A stretch of 64,000 nucleotides of DNA from assembly GCA_000686145.1 (NCBI GenBank), contig JMMB01000007.1, forward strand, positions 2,356,001-2,420,000, given 5' to 3'. The notes under the pieces were generated by a model that was not told where the DNA came from, made no database searches, and saw only the letters and a program-made list of their open reading frames with translations. Positions 9,238-17,237 of this stretch are shown piece by piece. The first letter of the stretch is position 1, and each line of letters begins with the position of its first letter. A program made the position numbers and the translations under genes. This DNA is from Peptostreptococcaceae bacterium VA2 (GTDB lineage: Bacteria > Bacillota > Clostridia > Peptostreptococcales > Peptostreptococcaceae).

Positions 9238-9792
9238 TTATAAATTAAGTACTTCAAGTATCTCTTTATTTATACTTTCAGACAAGCTTTTATATAAGTT
9301 TCTTTTTAATAAATCCTTGTGTTTTATACTATTTGTTTGAAAGTATTTCTTTATTAATGGAAGTCTGTTTTTAGGGTCATTCATAACCTTATATGCAACT
9401 AACCAATCTTCAAGTGAAGTTAAATTAACTTTAATTTCGTCTATTACTACATTATCTACAATAGCATCTTCATCTAAAATAAAGCTGTATATATTATCAT
9501 TAAATAGTGCGATTTTAAAGCCACCCATGAATTCTATTTCTATATCATCTACTATATATCCAAAAAATTCCTCCGTTCTAAATGGTTCCTTAGATGGTGA
9601 ATTTCTACTTGTACCTATTTTATTCATAATATCTTTTATTTTACTTGCATCTTTGGGGTCTATTAATATATCTATATCGTTTGGCTTGTCTACTAATCCA
9701 TGAAAATATAATAATACCGAGCTACCAACTGCCCAAGTACAATTTGATTCATTTAATAATTTTGCTACTTTTTTTAATACATCTAAATTCAT
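9238..9792 (-). CDS. Nucleotidyltransferase-fold protein
   Basis: 184 residues. CTWAVGSSVLLYFHGLVDKP followed by NDIDILIDPKD is the GS...DxD core of the Pol-beta/MNT nucleotidyltransferase fold, with a third acidic residue in IEIEFMGGFK. The C-terminal third is alpha-helical and basic. Similar stand-alone proteins resemble aminoglycoside nucleotidyltransferases or antitoxin-type MNT domains; no HEPN partner gene lies next to it. Substrate unknown. Confidence 0.7.
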   Translation of the reverse strand: MNLDVLKKVAKLLNESNCTWAVGSSVLLYFHGLVDKPNDIDILIDPKDASKIKDIMNKIGTSRNSPSKEPFRTEEFFGYIVDDIEIEFMGGFKIALFNDNIYSFILDEDAIVDNVVIDEIKVNLTSLEDWLVAYKVMNDPKNRLPLIKKYFQTNSIKHKDLLKRNLYKSLSESINKEILEVLNL

Positions 9793-9950
9793 ATTGTTTT
9801 ATCCTTTCATAAAGTTACTATATATTTAAATCAATATTTTATAATGACTATTTTAATATTATATCATTTTGAGTACTGTTTAAACTAATTATCATGTTTC
9901 AAGTTTATTTTATAGATATGCTTTTTAACTAAGGCTCTAATTAAATAAAA

Positions 9951-9978
9951 AAAATAGGTGTATAATTACACCTATTTT
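9951..9978. terminator. Terminator after the GNAT scrap
   Basis: 12-bp perfect stem AAAATAGGTGTA with its complement, 4-base loop, T-run on the minus strand. Confidence 0.75.
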
Positions 9979-9994
9979 CCACTATAATTATAAT

Positions 9995-10075
9995 TTATTT
10001 TGTATAAAATTCATAGTCATTTATATTCATTGGTGATAAATAAAGTCTCTCACTTATTAGTTTTTGATAATGCAT
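9995..10075 (-). pseudogene. N-terminal scrap of a GNAT acetyltransferase gene
   Basis: A 26-codon frame, MHYQKLISERLYLSPMNIND..., has a GGGGAGATAAAAT leader and its own terminator. The opening is that of GNAT acetyltransferases (ERLYLSPM...D), but nothing of the domain follows. It is probably all that is left after a 3' deletion. The rest of 9793-10196 holds nothing else I can support. Confidence 0.4.
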
Positions 10076-10196
10076 TATTTTATCTCCCCATATTATTATT
10101 TATATAATGTATTCAAATTTTGAGATAAAAATCACTTTTAAAATATTTGAGAATGAATGTAATTATTTTACTTGATAAATATAAATACTACTAAAA

Positions 10197-10454
10197 TTAC
10201 ATTTTATCTAACCCTAGCCCAAATATATAAAATACTAATAAGAATAGGCTAAGACTAATAGTAATTTTGTTTTTAAAGTCCGATTTGATTTTAAATTTAC
10301 TAATTACTTGATATAGTCCTATACAAACTCCACTTATAATCGCTAAGATCCAAAGAATATCAACTACCAACGGAGGAACAATTAAATTAGTTATTATCGG
10401 TGATAAGAAAACAATTATAAAAATGCACTGTAGTGCTAAAGAAATATATAGCAT
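10197..10454 (-). CDS. Small hydrophobic membrane protein
   Basis: 85 residues with three predicted membrane segments (about 3-22, 30-50, 64-80) and a short lysine-rich cytoplasmic loop (SKFKIKSDFKNK). Preceded by a strong GAGGGGAG site. I do not recognise a family. The 200 bases upstream (10455-10629) contain no gene. Confidence 0.55.
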   Translation of the reverse strand: MLYISLALQCIFIIVFLSPIITNLIVPPLVVDILWILAIISGVCIGLYQVISKFKIKSDFKNKITISLSLFLLVFYIFGLGLDKM

Positions 10455-10629
10455 GATTAAAATTCTCCCCTCACATATATTTTTTTCTACGTTTATAACT
10501 ATATTACTACTTGTAAGAGATTTTGGCTATTGATGGTCTATATTAGCTTTTACGATTTATTTTAATTCTTCAATAAATTATAATGTTAATCTATAAGTTG
10601 CTTAGAGGATATTAAATAAATATATAAAA

Positions 10630-11070
10630 TTATGGAATAAAATTTTTTTTCTACTATGGCAAGGTCAATTAGTATCAGTTTTTTGAGATGCTCTATATTC
10701 AATGGCTTTAGTTACAATCCCTAGAATAATACTAGGTCCTTTTGCTTGAGTTATAGTAGCTAAATCTGATAGGAAACGATTAATTATTTTAGGAGATATA
10801 GTAAGGGGTATTAGCATGTTACTTATTGCTTTTGCAGCAATAGGTGGCTTTTTAAACATTTGGATGGTAATGTTGATGGGAATTATACTTGGGATATGTT
10901 CATCTTTCTTTAATCCTTCAATACAATCTGTGCTTCCAGAATTAGTACCTAAAGAAAAATTAATTAAAGCAAACTCATCTTATCAAATAGCTACTACTGG
11001 TGCAGATATAATTGGCCAATCTATTGGTGGGTTTGTATATACATGTTCCCGCAAATTGGACATTTTATGA
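10630..11070 (+). pseudogene. Broken MFS transporter gene
   Basis: One frame reads LWNKIFFLLWQGQLVSVF, then TGA (10684-10686), DALYSMALVTIPRIILGPFA, then TGA, VIVAKSDRKRLIILGDIVRG, and on through SFFNPSIQSVLPELVPKEKL to GGFVYT, where it is cut by the scar at 11044. The motif between transmembrane helices 2 and 3 (GPFAGVIVDKSDRKR in relatives) identifies the major facilitator superfamily, drug-efflux-like group. Both stops fall where relatives have Gly (GGA to TGA). About 25 residues between MAL and VTIPRI, and the whole C-terminal half, are missing. Confidence 0.75.
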
Positions 11071-11107
11071 ATCTAAATCTAACTAGTAACTTCACGTTTG
11101 CGGGACA
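11044..11107. mobile_element. 64-bp insertion-sequence scar
   Basis: Termini are TGTTCCCGCAAA on the left and, read inward from the right, TGTCCCGCAAACGTG: near-perfect inverted ends in TGT...ACA form, enclosing only about 35 bases. The MFS frame is interrupted exactly at the left end. Best read as the residue of an element that inserted and then lost its transposase gene. Family not determined. Confidence 0.4.
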
Positions 11108-11190
11108 TTTTCATTGAAATTTTTTTAATACAAATTGATACTTTCTCAAATCAATCTTTCATCGTTAATGATTATGTATAAGCATTATTA

Positions 11191-11658
11191 TTAACGATGA
11201 TCTTTTCCAGCATAATTAGTAGCTATAATTTTAAATACACAAACACTATTTACCATCTTTTCATCAAATGAAAAATCATTTCCAGTCTGGTGTTTCATAA
11301 GTGCAGACAAAGCTACTTTTTTTTCTTCAACATCATCAATAAATACAGCCTTCCCATTACCAATAATGCTTTTATATGAATATCCATATTGGCAAGCTGC
11401 ATCAGCTGTAATAAGTTTATGTTCGCAATCCATTTCAAAACATACATCATTATTCTCTTTTACTGAACTAATTTTTCTGCCTTCCTTTGCACTATGGAAA
11501 AACAACTCTAATTTATTATCTTCATATGCATAACCAAAATTCAGTGGCACAATATAAAGCCCATCTTTATCTTGCATACCAACTCTACAAACTTTACACT
11601 GGGCAATGATTTCCATTAACTCGTTTATTTTAGTTACTTCTCTGTCTTTTCTTCTCAT
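11191..11658 (-). CDS. NimA-like pyridoxamine 5'-phosphate oxidase-family protein
   Basis: 155 residues with a split-barrel flavin-binding fold. MRRKDREVTKINELMEIIAQ, C-x-V-C-RVG and YIVPLNFGYAYEDN are hallmarks of the group that includes 5-nitroimidazole reductases. FFHSAKEGRKI is the FMN phosphate-binding segment. Members may confer nitroimidazole tolerance or simply bind flavin or haem; sequence alone does not decide. It lies 25 bases downstream of the methyltransferase gene in the same direction, so the two are probably cotranscribed. Confidence 0.8.
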   Translation of the reverse strand: MRRKDREVTKINELMEIIAQCKVCRVGMQDKDGLYIVPLNFGYAYEDNKLELFFHSAKEGRKISSVKENNDVCFEMDCEHKLITADAACQYGYSYKSIIGNGKAVFIDDVEEKKVALSALMKHQTGNDFSFDEKMVNSVCVFKIIATNYAGKDHR

Positions 11659-11683
11659 TTTAATAATACCTCTCTAAATAAAT

Positions 11684-12454
11684 TTATAATTTTATTGCTT
11701 TAGTTGCAATATATGTATCTATATGTTTATCTAATAGGTCTCCATCAGAATTATCTTCATAAAAACCACCTATCATAAACCCTGCATCAATTTGACCCCC
11801 AATTTGAATTTTTAATGAATGCCCAAACTCTAAGGTATCCTTATTTTGAATTCGCTCTTGTAATTGATTTTTAGGAAGTTGTTCTATATCAGAATATGGG
11901 ATACTATTTCTTAAAATTAATTTATTATTTTTTTCCCATTCATACAAGTCAAAAATATACATAAGAGGATTTCCAAATCCAGATACTAAAACTCCACCTG
12001 TTTTTAATACTCTATAAGATTCCTTCCATACTTTTTCTACATTATCTATAAAACAGTTAGAAACCGGATGGAAAATAAAATCAAAAGTTTCATTATCAAA
12101 TCTTGATAAATCTCTCATGTCACCTTGTTCTAAATTAATAGTCAAATTATCTCTCTCAGATACCATTTTATCTTTATCTAGCTGACCTTTGCTGTTGTCA
12201 AACACTGTAACATCACAACCCAATGCAGAAAATATAGGTCCCTGCTGACCTCCTCCAGAGGCAAGACAAAGTACTTTTTTTCCTTTTATATTTCCAATCC
12301 ATTTTTTAGGGATAGGTTTTGTTGGAGTTAGTAATAATGTGTAGTTTCCTTTTTTAGCCATTTCTACTTCTTCTGAACTTATAGGTAATGTCCATTTATT
12401 TCCTATCTTAACTTCGTTATTCCAAGCAATTTCATTTTGTTTTCTTATATCCAT
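11684..12454 (-). CDS. Class I SAM-dependent methyltransferase
   Basis: 256 residues. Motif I is KKVLCLASGGGQQGPIFSAL (residues 70-89), followed by the acidic CDVTVFDNS, GDMRDLSRF and FDFIFHPVSNCFID, a Rossmann-fold methyltransferase order. The N-terminus (MDIRKQNEIAWNNEVKIGNK) matches a clostridial group of small-molecule methyltransferases. Substrate unknown. Start has AAAGGAATTTT upstream. Forms a pair with the NimA-like gene. Confidence 0.82.
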   Translation of the reverse strand: MDIRKQNEIAWNNEVKIGNKWTLPISSEEVEMAKKGNYTLLLTPTKPIPKKWIGNIKGKKVLCLASGGGQQGPIFSALGCDVTVFDNSKGQLDKDKMVSERDNLTINLEQGDMRDLSRFDNETFDFIFHPVSNCFIDNVEKVWKESYRVLKTGGVLVSGFGNPLMYIFDLYEWEKNNKLILRNSIPYSDIEQLPKNQLQERIQNKDTLEFGHSLKIQIGGQIDAGFMIGGFYEDNSDGDLLDKHIDTYIATKAIKL

Positions 12455-12733
12455 TTTATAAAATTCCTTTCATAAACACTTATTTACACTTAATTGTAGT
12501 CTTGTCTATAACTAAAATCTATAAAAATTGATATTGAAATGCTTAATCAAATGTAATGTTGTTCTAAATGTAGTTTTTATTAATCTATTTTGTTTTTCGA
12601 TAAATAATATAGAAGATAATGATATACTATTTATTTCTAACATTTATAGCTTAGATTTTTCATAATATATATTGTAATATAATTAGTTTAGAGATGAAAT
12701 ATGAGTTTTGTAAATTTAATAGTATACTAAATT

Positions 12734-13180
12734 ATGTATGTTCTTTTTATACCTATATTAACTACACTCCATGAATTAGGTCATGCAATTTTAGCTTTAA
12801 TATTTACCAATGATATGGTAAGTATTTCTATTGGAAATTCTAATTCAAATAAAAAAATAAAGTTTCGTAGATTAGTGATTAATATTAATGGATATAAATC
12901 ACTAATCTACGTATCTTATGGATGTGTTAATTGGAAACCACTAGATAGTAAATTAAAATCAATTTTAATGATTTCAGGAGGTCCAATAGTATCTTTATTA
13001 ATTTCATTATCATCATTTATTTGTTTATATAAGCTAAATATACCATATTTATTAATTATAATATTTAATGGTATACTTATGTTTAGTTTTATTCAATTTA
13101 TAATGACGATTTTGCCTATTAAGTATAATTCTAAACCCTATATTGGCTTTACAAGTGATGGATATAAAATATTACAGTAG
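12734..13180 (+). CDS. M50-like membrane metallopeptidase, start doubtful
   Basis: 148 residues from the ATG at 12734. The zinc motif HELGH lies at residues 12-16, inside the first membrane helix. A second helix contains SGGPIVSL, where site-2 proteases often have a conserved segment. This ATG has no ribosome binding site. An in-frame ATG at 12701 precedes it, but a TAA at 12728-12730 separates the two (MSFVNLIVY, stop, IMYVLFIPI), and joining them would give the normal N-terminal helix. So this may be a nonsense-mutated gene. Substrate unknown. Confidence 0.55.
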   Translation: MYVLFIPILTTLHELGHAILALIFTNDMVSISIGNSNSNKKIKFRRLVININGYKSLIYVSYGCVNWKPLDSKLKSILMISGGPIVSLLISLSSFICLYKLNIPYLLIIIFNGILMFSFIQFIMTILPIKYNSKPYIGFTSDGYKILQ

Positions 13181-13208
13181 TTAAAAATTTGACTACAATA
13201 AATAAATT

Positions 13209-13239
13209 AAAGCATCTAGTAAGTATACTAGATGCTTTT
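13209..13239. terminator. Bidirectional terminator
   Basis: Stem AAAGCATCTAGTA / TACTAGATGCTTT between the M50 gene and the XRE gene. A second version sits at 15711-15737. Confidence 0.75.
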
Positions 13240-13271
13240 AAAATCTCCCTTAAGTTAACTCTAATACTTAG

Positions 13272-13481
13272 TTATTCTTCATCAATAAATTCAAATAAAT
13301 TTTCAACTGTTGTGTTATAAATTTTTGAAATATCTATAGCTAACTTCAGAGAAGGATTATACTTATCATTTTCTAAGTGAACAATAGTTTCATGTCTTAC
13401 ACCCACTAATTTTGCTAGTTCATTTTGATTCATAAGAGCTCTTTCTCTATGCTCTTTTATATTTGTTTTTAAAGTAGGCAC
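13272..13481 (-). CDS. Small XRE-family transcriptional regulator
   Basis: 69 residues, almost entirely one Cro/CI helix-turn-helix: RALMNQNELAKLVGVRHETI is helices 1-3 and YNPSLKLAIDISKIYNTTVE the remainder. The start is GTG at 13481, directly after the stop of the membrane-protein gene, with AAGGGGG in that gene's last codons as the site; translational coupling is likely. Such membrane-protein/XRE pairs usually control their own operon (inference). Confidence 0.85.
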   Translation of the reverse strand: MPTLKTNIKEHRERALMNQNELAKLVGVRHETIVHLENDKYNPSLKLAIDISKIYNTTVENLFEFIDEE

Positions 13482-13898
13482 TTATTTATATATCCCCCTT
13501 CTATCAAAGTATATAAATAAACTTAATCTTAATATTGATAGTATAAACACTATTGCAAAAATCATTATACCTATATTTAAATTTGATATAGATACATGTT
13601 GACTATATGAAGTTCCAAAATATATACCTATTATCATAGCATTATATAGTATAACCCCAGTTATTATATTATTAACTTTAGCTAATATGTTTTTTGATAA
13701 TTCATCAATCACATCATTGTGTTTTTTATTATAAATCCAAAACGCGCCCCAAATTATTAGCGAAATTATAATAGAAAAAAATCCTGTTTCATTACCTTTA
13801 AGTAAGTATTTTTTTGTTAATACATTACCAAATAAATAAGTTATAGCTATTAACTCTGAAATAAGTTGTGACTTAACACCATATTTTGAATTAGACAT
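13482..13898 (-). CDS. Four-helix membrane protein paired with the XRE regulator
   Basis: 138 residues with four predicted membrane helices (about 15-32, 40-58, 80-102, 110-130) and an amphipathic start (MSNSKYGVKSQLISELIAIT). AGGAGG precedes the ATG. The stop abuts the regulator's GTG. Members of this poorly described family sit next to small XRE regulators in clostridia; function unknown. Confidence 0.65.
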   Translation of the reverse strand: MSNSKYGVKSQLISELIAITYLFGNVLTKKYLLKGNETGFFSIIISLIIWGAFWIYNKKHNDVIDELSKNILAKVNNIITGVILYNAMIIGIYFGTSYSQHVSISNLNIGIMIFAIVFILSILRLSLFIYFDRRGIYK

Positions 13899-13972
13899 AT
13901 AAATTCCTCCTTGAAAAGTTATACTAAGAAATAGTCAATCTACCTTAAATGTATTTTTAGAGTATATTTTTT

Positions 13973-14161
13973 CTATTCTTGAAATTTAGGAGCCTTAAAA
14001 CCAAATTTACATGAACAGATAAATATAATTAAAATAGTAATTATATTTATAGCCGAAGATATTTCCTCCATATATACAAAGTATTTAGATAGTATAAAAC
14101 CTATGCCATCAATAAGCCACATAATTCCCATTATTATATTCATTCTCACATTAAATTTCAA
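13973..14161 (-). CDS. Small two-helix membrane protein
   Basis: 62 residues: NIIMGIMWLIDGIGFILSKY and INIITILIIFICSCKFGF are hydrophobic helices. Probably in the operon with the XRE pair. A degraded copy of its 3' part lies at 15864-15968. No family recognised. Confidence 0.5.
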   Translation of the reverse strand: MKFNVRMNIIMGIMWLIDGIGFILSKYFVYMEEISSAINIITILIIFICSCKFGFKAPKFQE

Positions 14162-14206
14162 ATAACCTTCTTTATCTTTAATCTTTTCAACTTTAACTAT
14201 ATTGTT

Positions 14207-14320
14207 TTAAATTAGATTTATATCTTTACTTCGTTTTAATTTAAATGCTAAGTTTATAGTCATCGCTCCTACTATAATTAAAGTTACCCCACAAATTAAC
14301 TTAAACATCTCTTTCACCAT
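14207..14320 (-). CDS. Single-helix micropeptide
   Basis: An ATG at 14320 opens a 37-codon frame, MVKEMFKLICGVTLIIVGAM then TINLAFKLKRSKDINLI: one membrane helix with a basic tail. AAAGGATGG sits close to the first ATG; the next ATG at 14308 has GGTGAAAGAG. It is first in the row of small membrane proteins feeding the XRE gene. Function unknown. Confidence 0.4.
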   Translation of the reverse strand: MVKEMFKLICGVTLIIVGAMTINLAFKLKRSKDINLI

Positions 14321-14812
14321 CCTTTTTATTATCTAATCAGAATAGCATATTATATAAGTTTTTTGTCGAATTTGGACTGAAACCTATAAATCATGGACTA
14401 AAATAACAACTTATTTCTAAATTTACCAACGCGATAATTATTTAAATCAAAATTCTTTATTTAGATTAAATACAAAAACTGATAAGAGATTTTCTTAAAA
14501 ATAAAGTATAGTATCTAATTATAATTAGACACTATACTTTGTAAAATCAAGTTCAAATTTATATATATATTCCCCTCCTCAATATTATATATTAAAACAT
14601 GGCATCTAAAATTCATTTTTATTGTCCCTCAAACGTGACAAATTATAATATGATTTTATCAAAATTATTTATAGCTAGCGATTATGTATTTAGATATTAA
14701 ATAGGGTAAAATATCGTATTTAATAATTTATATGTAATTATTTTCCAGTTACTTTTCCATTAATATCTAATAAAATGAATGTAATTGACTAATTTATTTA
14801 TGGAGGAATGTA
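14321..14812. other. 492-base intergenic stretch with an orphan hairpin
   Basis: Contains no gene I can support. At 14503-14540 there is a 17-bp inverted repeat (AAAGTATAGTATCTAAT with one mismatch in the partner) resembling a terminator, but no gene end lies next to it on either strand. The remainder should hold divergent promoters for the AbrB-like gene and the small membrane-protein operon. Confidence 0.5.
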
Positions 14813-15082
14813 ATGAAAAGTAATTCTAAAGATTTATCCACAGGCATAGAACGTACTATTGACGACTTAGGTAGACTTGTTTTACCAAAAGAAATGAGAA
14901 ATGCATTAAATTTCCAAAAGAATCAAGTGGTAAAAATACAGTTATTTAAAAATTATATAAAACTTGAAAAAAGTATAAGTACTTGTAGTTTTTGTGATAG
15001 TCAAGAAGATATTATCTATTATAAAAATGTTCCTATTTGTGAAAACTGTTTAAATGAAATAATTGAGGAGTTTAATAAATAA
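14813..15082 (+). CDS. AbrB-like regulator with a C-terminal zinc-ribbon
   Basis: 89 residues. The first 50 form a SpoVT/AbrB swapped-hairpin DNA-binding domain (GIERTIDDLGRLVLPKEMRN then ALNFQKNQVVKIQLF). The tail has CSFC...CENC, a probable zinc ribbon. This two-part layout is common for clostridial transition-state regulators. Strong GGAGGAATGT site. Regulates unknown targets. Confidence 0.82.
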   Translation: MKSNSKDLSTGIERTIDDLGRLVLPKEMRNALNFQKNQVVKIQLFKNYIKLEKSISTCSFCDSQEDIIYYKNVPICENCLNEIIEEFNK

Positions 15083-15213
15083 AATAATAAAAAACAAAAA
15101 AGAGTAACTTAAACATGCTTCCTTTATGGTAGACAATTAAAATAATAAAACTGTACACTTAACCCCATTAGGTACACAGTTTAAATAGCCTACTTTAAAG
15201 GGAGCAGTTCACA

Positions 15214-15694
15214 ATGCAATTAAATATTGGGGAAATTATATATAAATTAAGAAAAGAAAAAGGCGTAACTCAAGAGGTTCTTGCCAATACGGTAAGAGTA
15301 TATATAGCTGCTGTATCAAAATGGGAAAGTAAAAATTCTTATCCAGATATATTCAATTGCTAGATTTTTTAATACTAGGATAGATATGCTTTTAAGCTAT
15401 GAAATAGAAATTTCTAATCAAAAAGTTATGGAGCTTATGAAAGAATGTGAAACTATATTTGAAAAAGATAGTGTTGAAAATGCAATAAGGGCTTGCGAAG
15501 ATTATAGCCTTAATAATCCCCTACTATTTGATGGAATAGAGCTATTTGAAGGAGTTCAGTTTAAAGAATATTTTATATTAAGTTTGAAAAAACTATTAAT
15601 AAATGATGATAGATATAAATTCATAAAGGATAATGAAAGATATAAAAATATGGTTAAAAAATTAGAAAATAATAAAATGCTTAAAAATGATTGA
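15214..15694 (+). pseudogene. Frameshifted XRE-family regulator
   Basis: An ATG at 15214 (AAAGGGAG upstream) starts a helix-turn-helix: IGEIIYKLRKEKGVTQEVLA and AAVSKWESKNSYPDI, then stops at TAG 15360-15362. In another frame ARFFNTRIDMLLSYEIEISN follows at once; these are the expected next residues of this family, then a TPR-like tail to 15694. About four residues are missing at the junction, so a small deletion broke the frame. Relatives are large XRE regulators that gauge cell state. The 130 bases upstream hold an imperfect GTACAC-containing inverted repeat of unknown origin. Confidence 0.7.
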
Positions 15695-15968
15695 CTATAA
15701 TAAATAAATTAAAGCATCTAGTATACTAGATGCTTTTAAAATACCATTAAATTAACTCTAATATTTAGTTATTCTTCATCAACAAATTTAAATAAACTTT
15801 CAATTGCTGTGTTAAAATTTTTTCTGAATTTATACTAAGAAACAATCCATCTACCTTAAATATAAGTTTATATGAACATATAAATATACTTAAAATAATA
15901 ATTATATTTATTCTCATATTAAATTTTAAATATCCTTCTTTGATTTTTAATTTTTTAAACTTTAATCA
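15693..15968. repeat. Shrunken, diverged copy of the XRE/membrane-protein locus
   Basis: 15693-15815 matches 13186-13330 (terminator plus the end of the XRE gene, including GTTATTCTTCATCAA). 15828-15968 then matches parts of 13915-14200 (TATACTAAGAAA, TCTACCTTAAAT, and the 3' part of the 62-residue gene). The middle of the locus is missing. No open frame survives. This is a duplication followed by deletion and drift. Confidence 0.65.
15711..15737. terminator. Terminator, second copy
   Basis: Stem AAAGCATCTAGTA / TACTAGATGCTTT, part of the duplicated block; sits just past the broken XRE gene. Confidence 0.65.
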
Positions 15969-15976
15969 TATTTTAT

Positions 15977-16648
15977 TTAATTAGATATATTTCCATCAAT
16001 AATCTTTATAATCCTATCTCCACAATTTGCAACGCTATTATCATGTGTAATCATTACAATAGTATTGCCTTTCTCCTTTAATTCTTTAAATAGTTCTAAA
16101 ACTTCTTTACTCGTTTGTGAATCTAGCGCCCCTGTTGGCTCATCGGCTAAAAGTATTGCAGGGTTAGAAACCAACGCCCTAGCTATAGCAACCCTTTGTT
16201 GTTGACCACCTGAAAGTTCATTTGGCTTATGTTTTAATCTCTCCCCCAAACCTACAAGTCTTAACTTTTCAATAGCTTTTTCTTTAGCAATCTTCCTATC
16301 TACACCTCTTATTAAAAGTGGCATCATTACATTTTGAATAACACTATATTTAGGTATTAGATGATATTTTTGAAATATAAAACCTACCTTTTCATTTCTA
16401 ACTAAAGCTAACGAATTATCATCTAAGCTAGCAATATCTTTTCCATCCAATATATAACTTCCATCATCTAAGTTATCCATACAACCTATAATATTCATGA
16501 GTGTTGATTTACCTGAACCAGAAGGACCTAGTATAGATACAAACTCACCCTTTTTAACTTTTAAATTTATATCCTTTAGCACATGTAATTTTTCATTTCC
16601 TATATCATAGGACTTATTCACGTCTGATATATCTATAATATTATTCAT
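15977..16648 (-). CDS. MacB-type ABC transporter ATP-binding protein
   Basis: 223 residues: Walker A GPSGSGKST, Q-loop FIFQKYHL, signature LSGGQQQRVAIARAL, Walker B ILLADEPTGALDS and the His switch MITHD. The EPTGALDS form is characteristic of the LolD/MacB family. Last gene of a four-gene run; starts 10 bases after the lipoprotein gene. It should power the FtsX-like permease at 17238-18440. Confidence 0.92.
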   Translation of the reverse strand: MNNIIDISDVNKSYDIGNEKLHVLKDINLKVKKGEFVSILGPSGSGKSTLMNIIGCMDNLDDGSYILDGKDIASLDDNSLALVRNEKVGFIFQKYHLIPKYSVIQNVMMPLLIRGVDRKIAKEKAIEKLRLVGLGERLKHKPNELSGGQQQRVAIARALVSNPAILLADEPTGALDSQTSKEVLELFKELKEKGNTIVMITHDNSVANCGDRIIKIIDGNISN

Positions 16649-16658
16649 AATTTAATTC

Positions 16659-17213
16659 CTATGATATTACATCTACTGATAATACAGTAAGATTTTCTGA
16701 CTTATTATCATCAACTGATAGTCTTAAATATGTTCCTTCTTTTATAGCTGATAAACCTTCTCCGCTTCTAGCTGATAATATATTTATCTTTATCCCTGTT
16801 GGTATAGTTATATTTTTTAATTCGCCTGTAAACTCTAATTCTACTAATGGTTCATTCTTTGCTATATCTCCAACAGACACTTTCCCTCCATCTTTTTTCT
16901 CCATAGCTGGAGTTAAACTAGCTGCTGGTGTCGATTCTTTTTTTTCTTCTTTTGTCGGTTCTTTTTCTTCTTTTTCTATCCCTGCTATTTCTTTATCTGG
17001 GTTTTTCGCTAATTCAAACTCTATTTCATTTCCAACTATGCTTTTTACCTTACCATAGATAGCTTGTTCTTCCTTATTAGATTTATTTTCTAATACCTGC
17101 TCATTTTTAGTATTTTCTTTTTTAACCTCTTTCTTTTCTTCATTTCCTGAGCTACAAGCTGTAGCTCCTAATGCTAATGATATAACTAATCCTAATAATA
17201 ATGGTTTTTTCAT
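16659..17213 (-). CDS. Lipoprotein of the MacAB-like cluster
   Basis: 184 residues. Signal peptide MKKPLLLGLVISLALGATAC, with lipidation at Cys20, then a Lys/Glu-rich linker and a globular end containing YGKVKSIVGNEIEFELAK. A paralogue-like lipoprotein at 19636-20127 has KFGKVSSVDGTKIEVTL at the equivalent place, so both probably share a small beta domain. Position between permease and ATPase suggests a role in the exporter or in sensing its cargo (inference). AAAGGAGAAG site. Confidence 0.7.
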   Translation of the reverse strand: MKKPLLLGLVISLALGATACSSGNEEKKEVKKENTKNEQVLENKSNKEEQAIYGKVKSIVGNEIEFELAKNPDKEIAGIEKEEKEPTKEEKKESTPAASLTPAMEKKDGGKVSVGDIAKNEPLVELEFTGELKNITIPTGIKINILSARSGEGLSAIKEGTYLRLSVDDNKSENLTVLSVDVIS

Positions 17214-17237
17214 AATAACTTCTCCTTTTATTTTAAT

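Noticed and set aside
10816-11070. A small independent membrane-protein gene
   Set aside because: Its sequence is the middle of an MFS transporter, and the same frame continues upstream through two TGA codons.
15128-15185. Insertion-sequence ends around GTACAC repeats
   Set aside because: The inverted repeat is imperfect, there is no transposase remnant, and it could equally be a regulatory hairpin of the XRE pseudogene.
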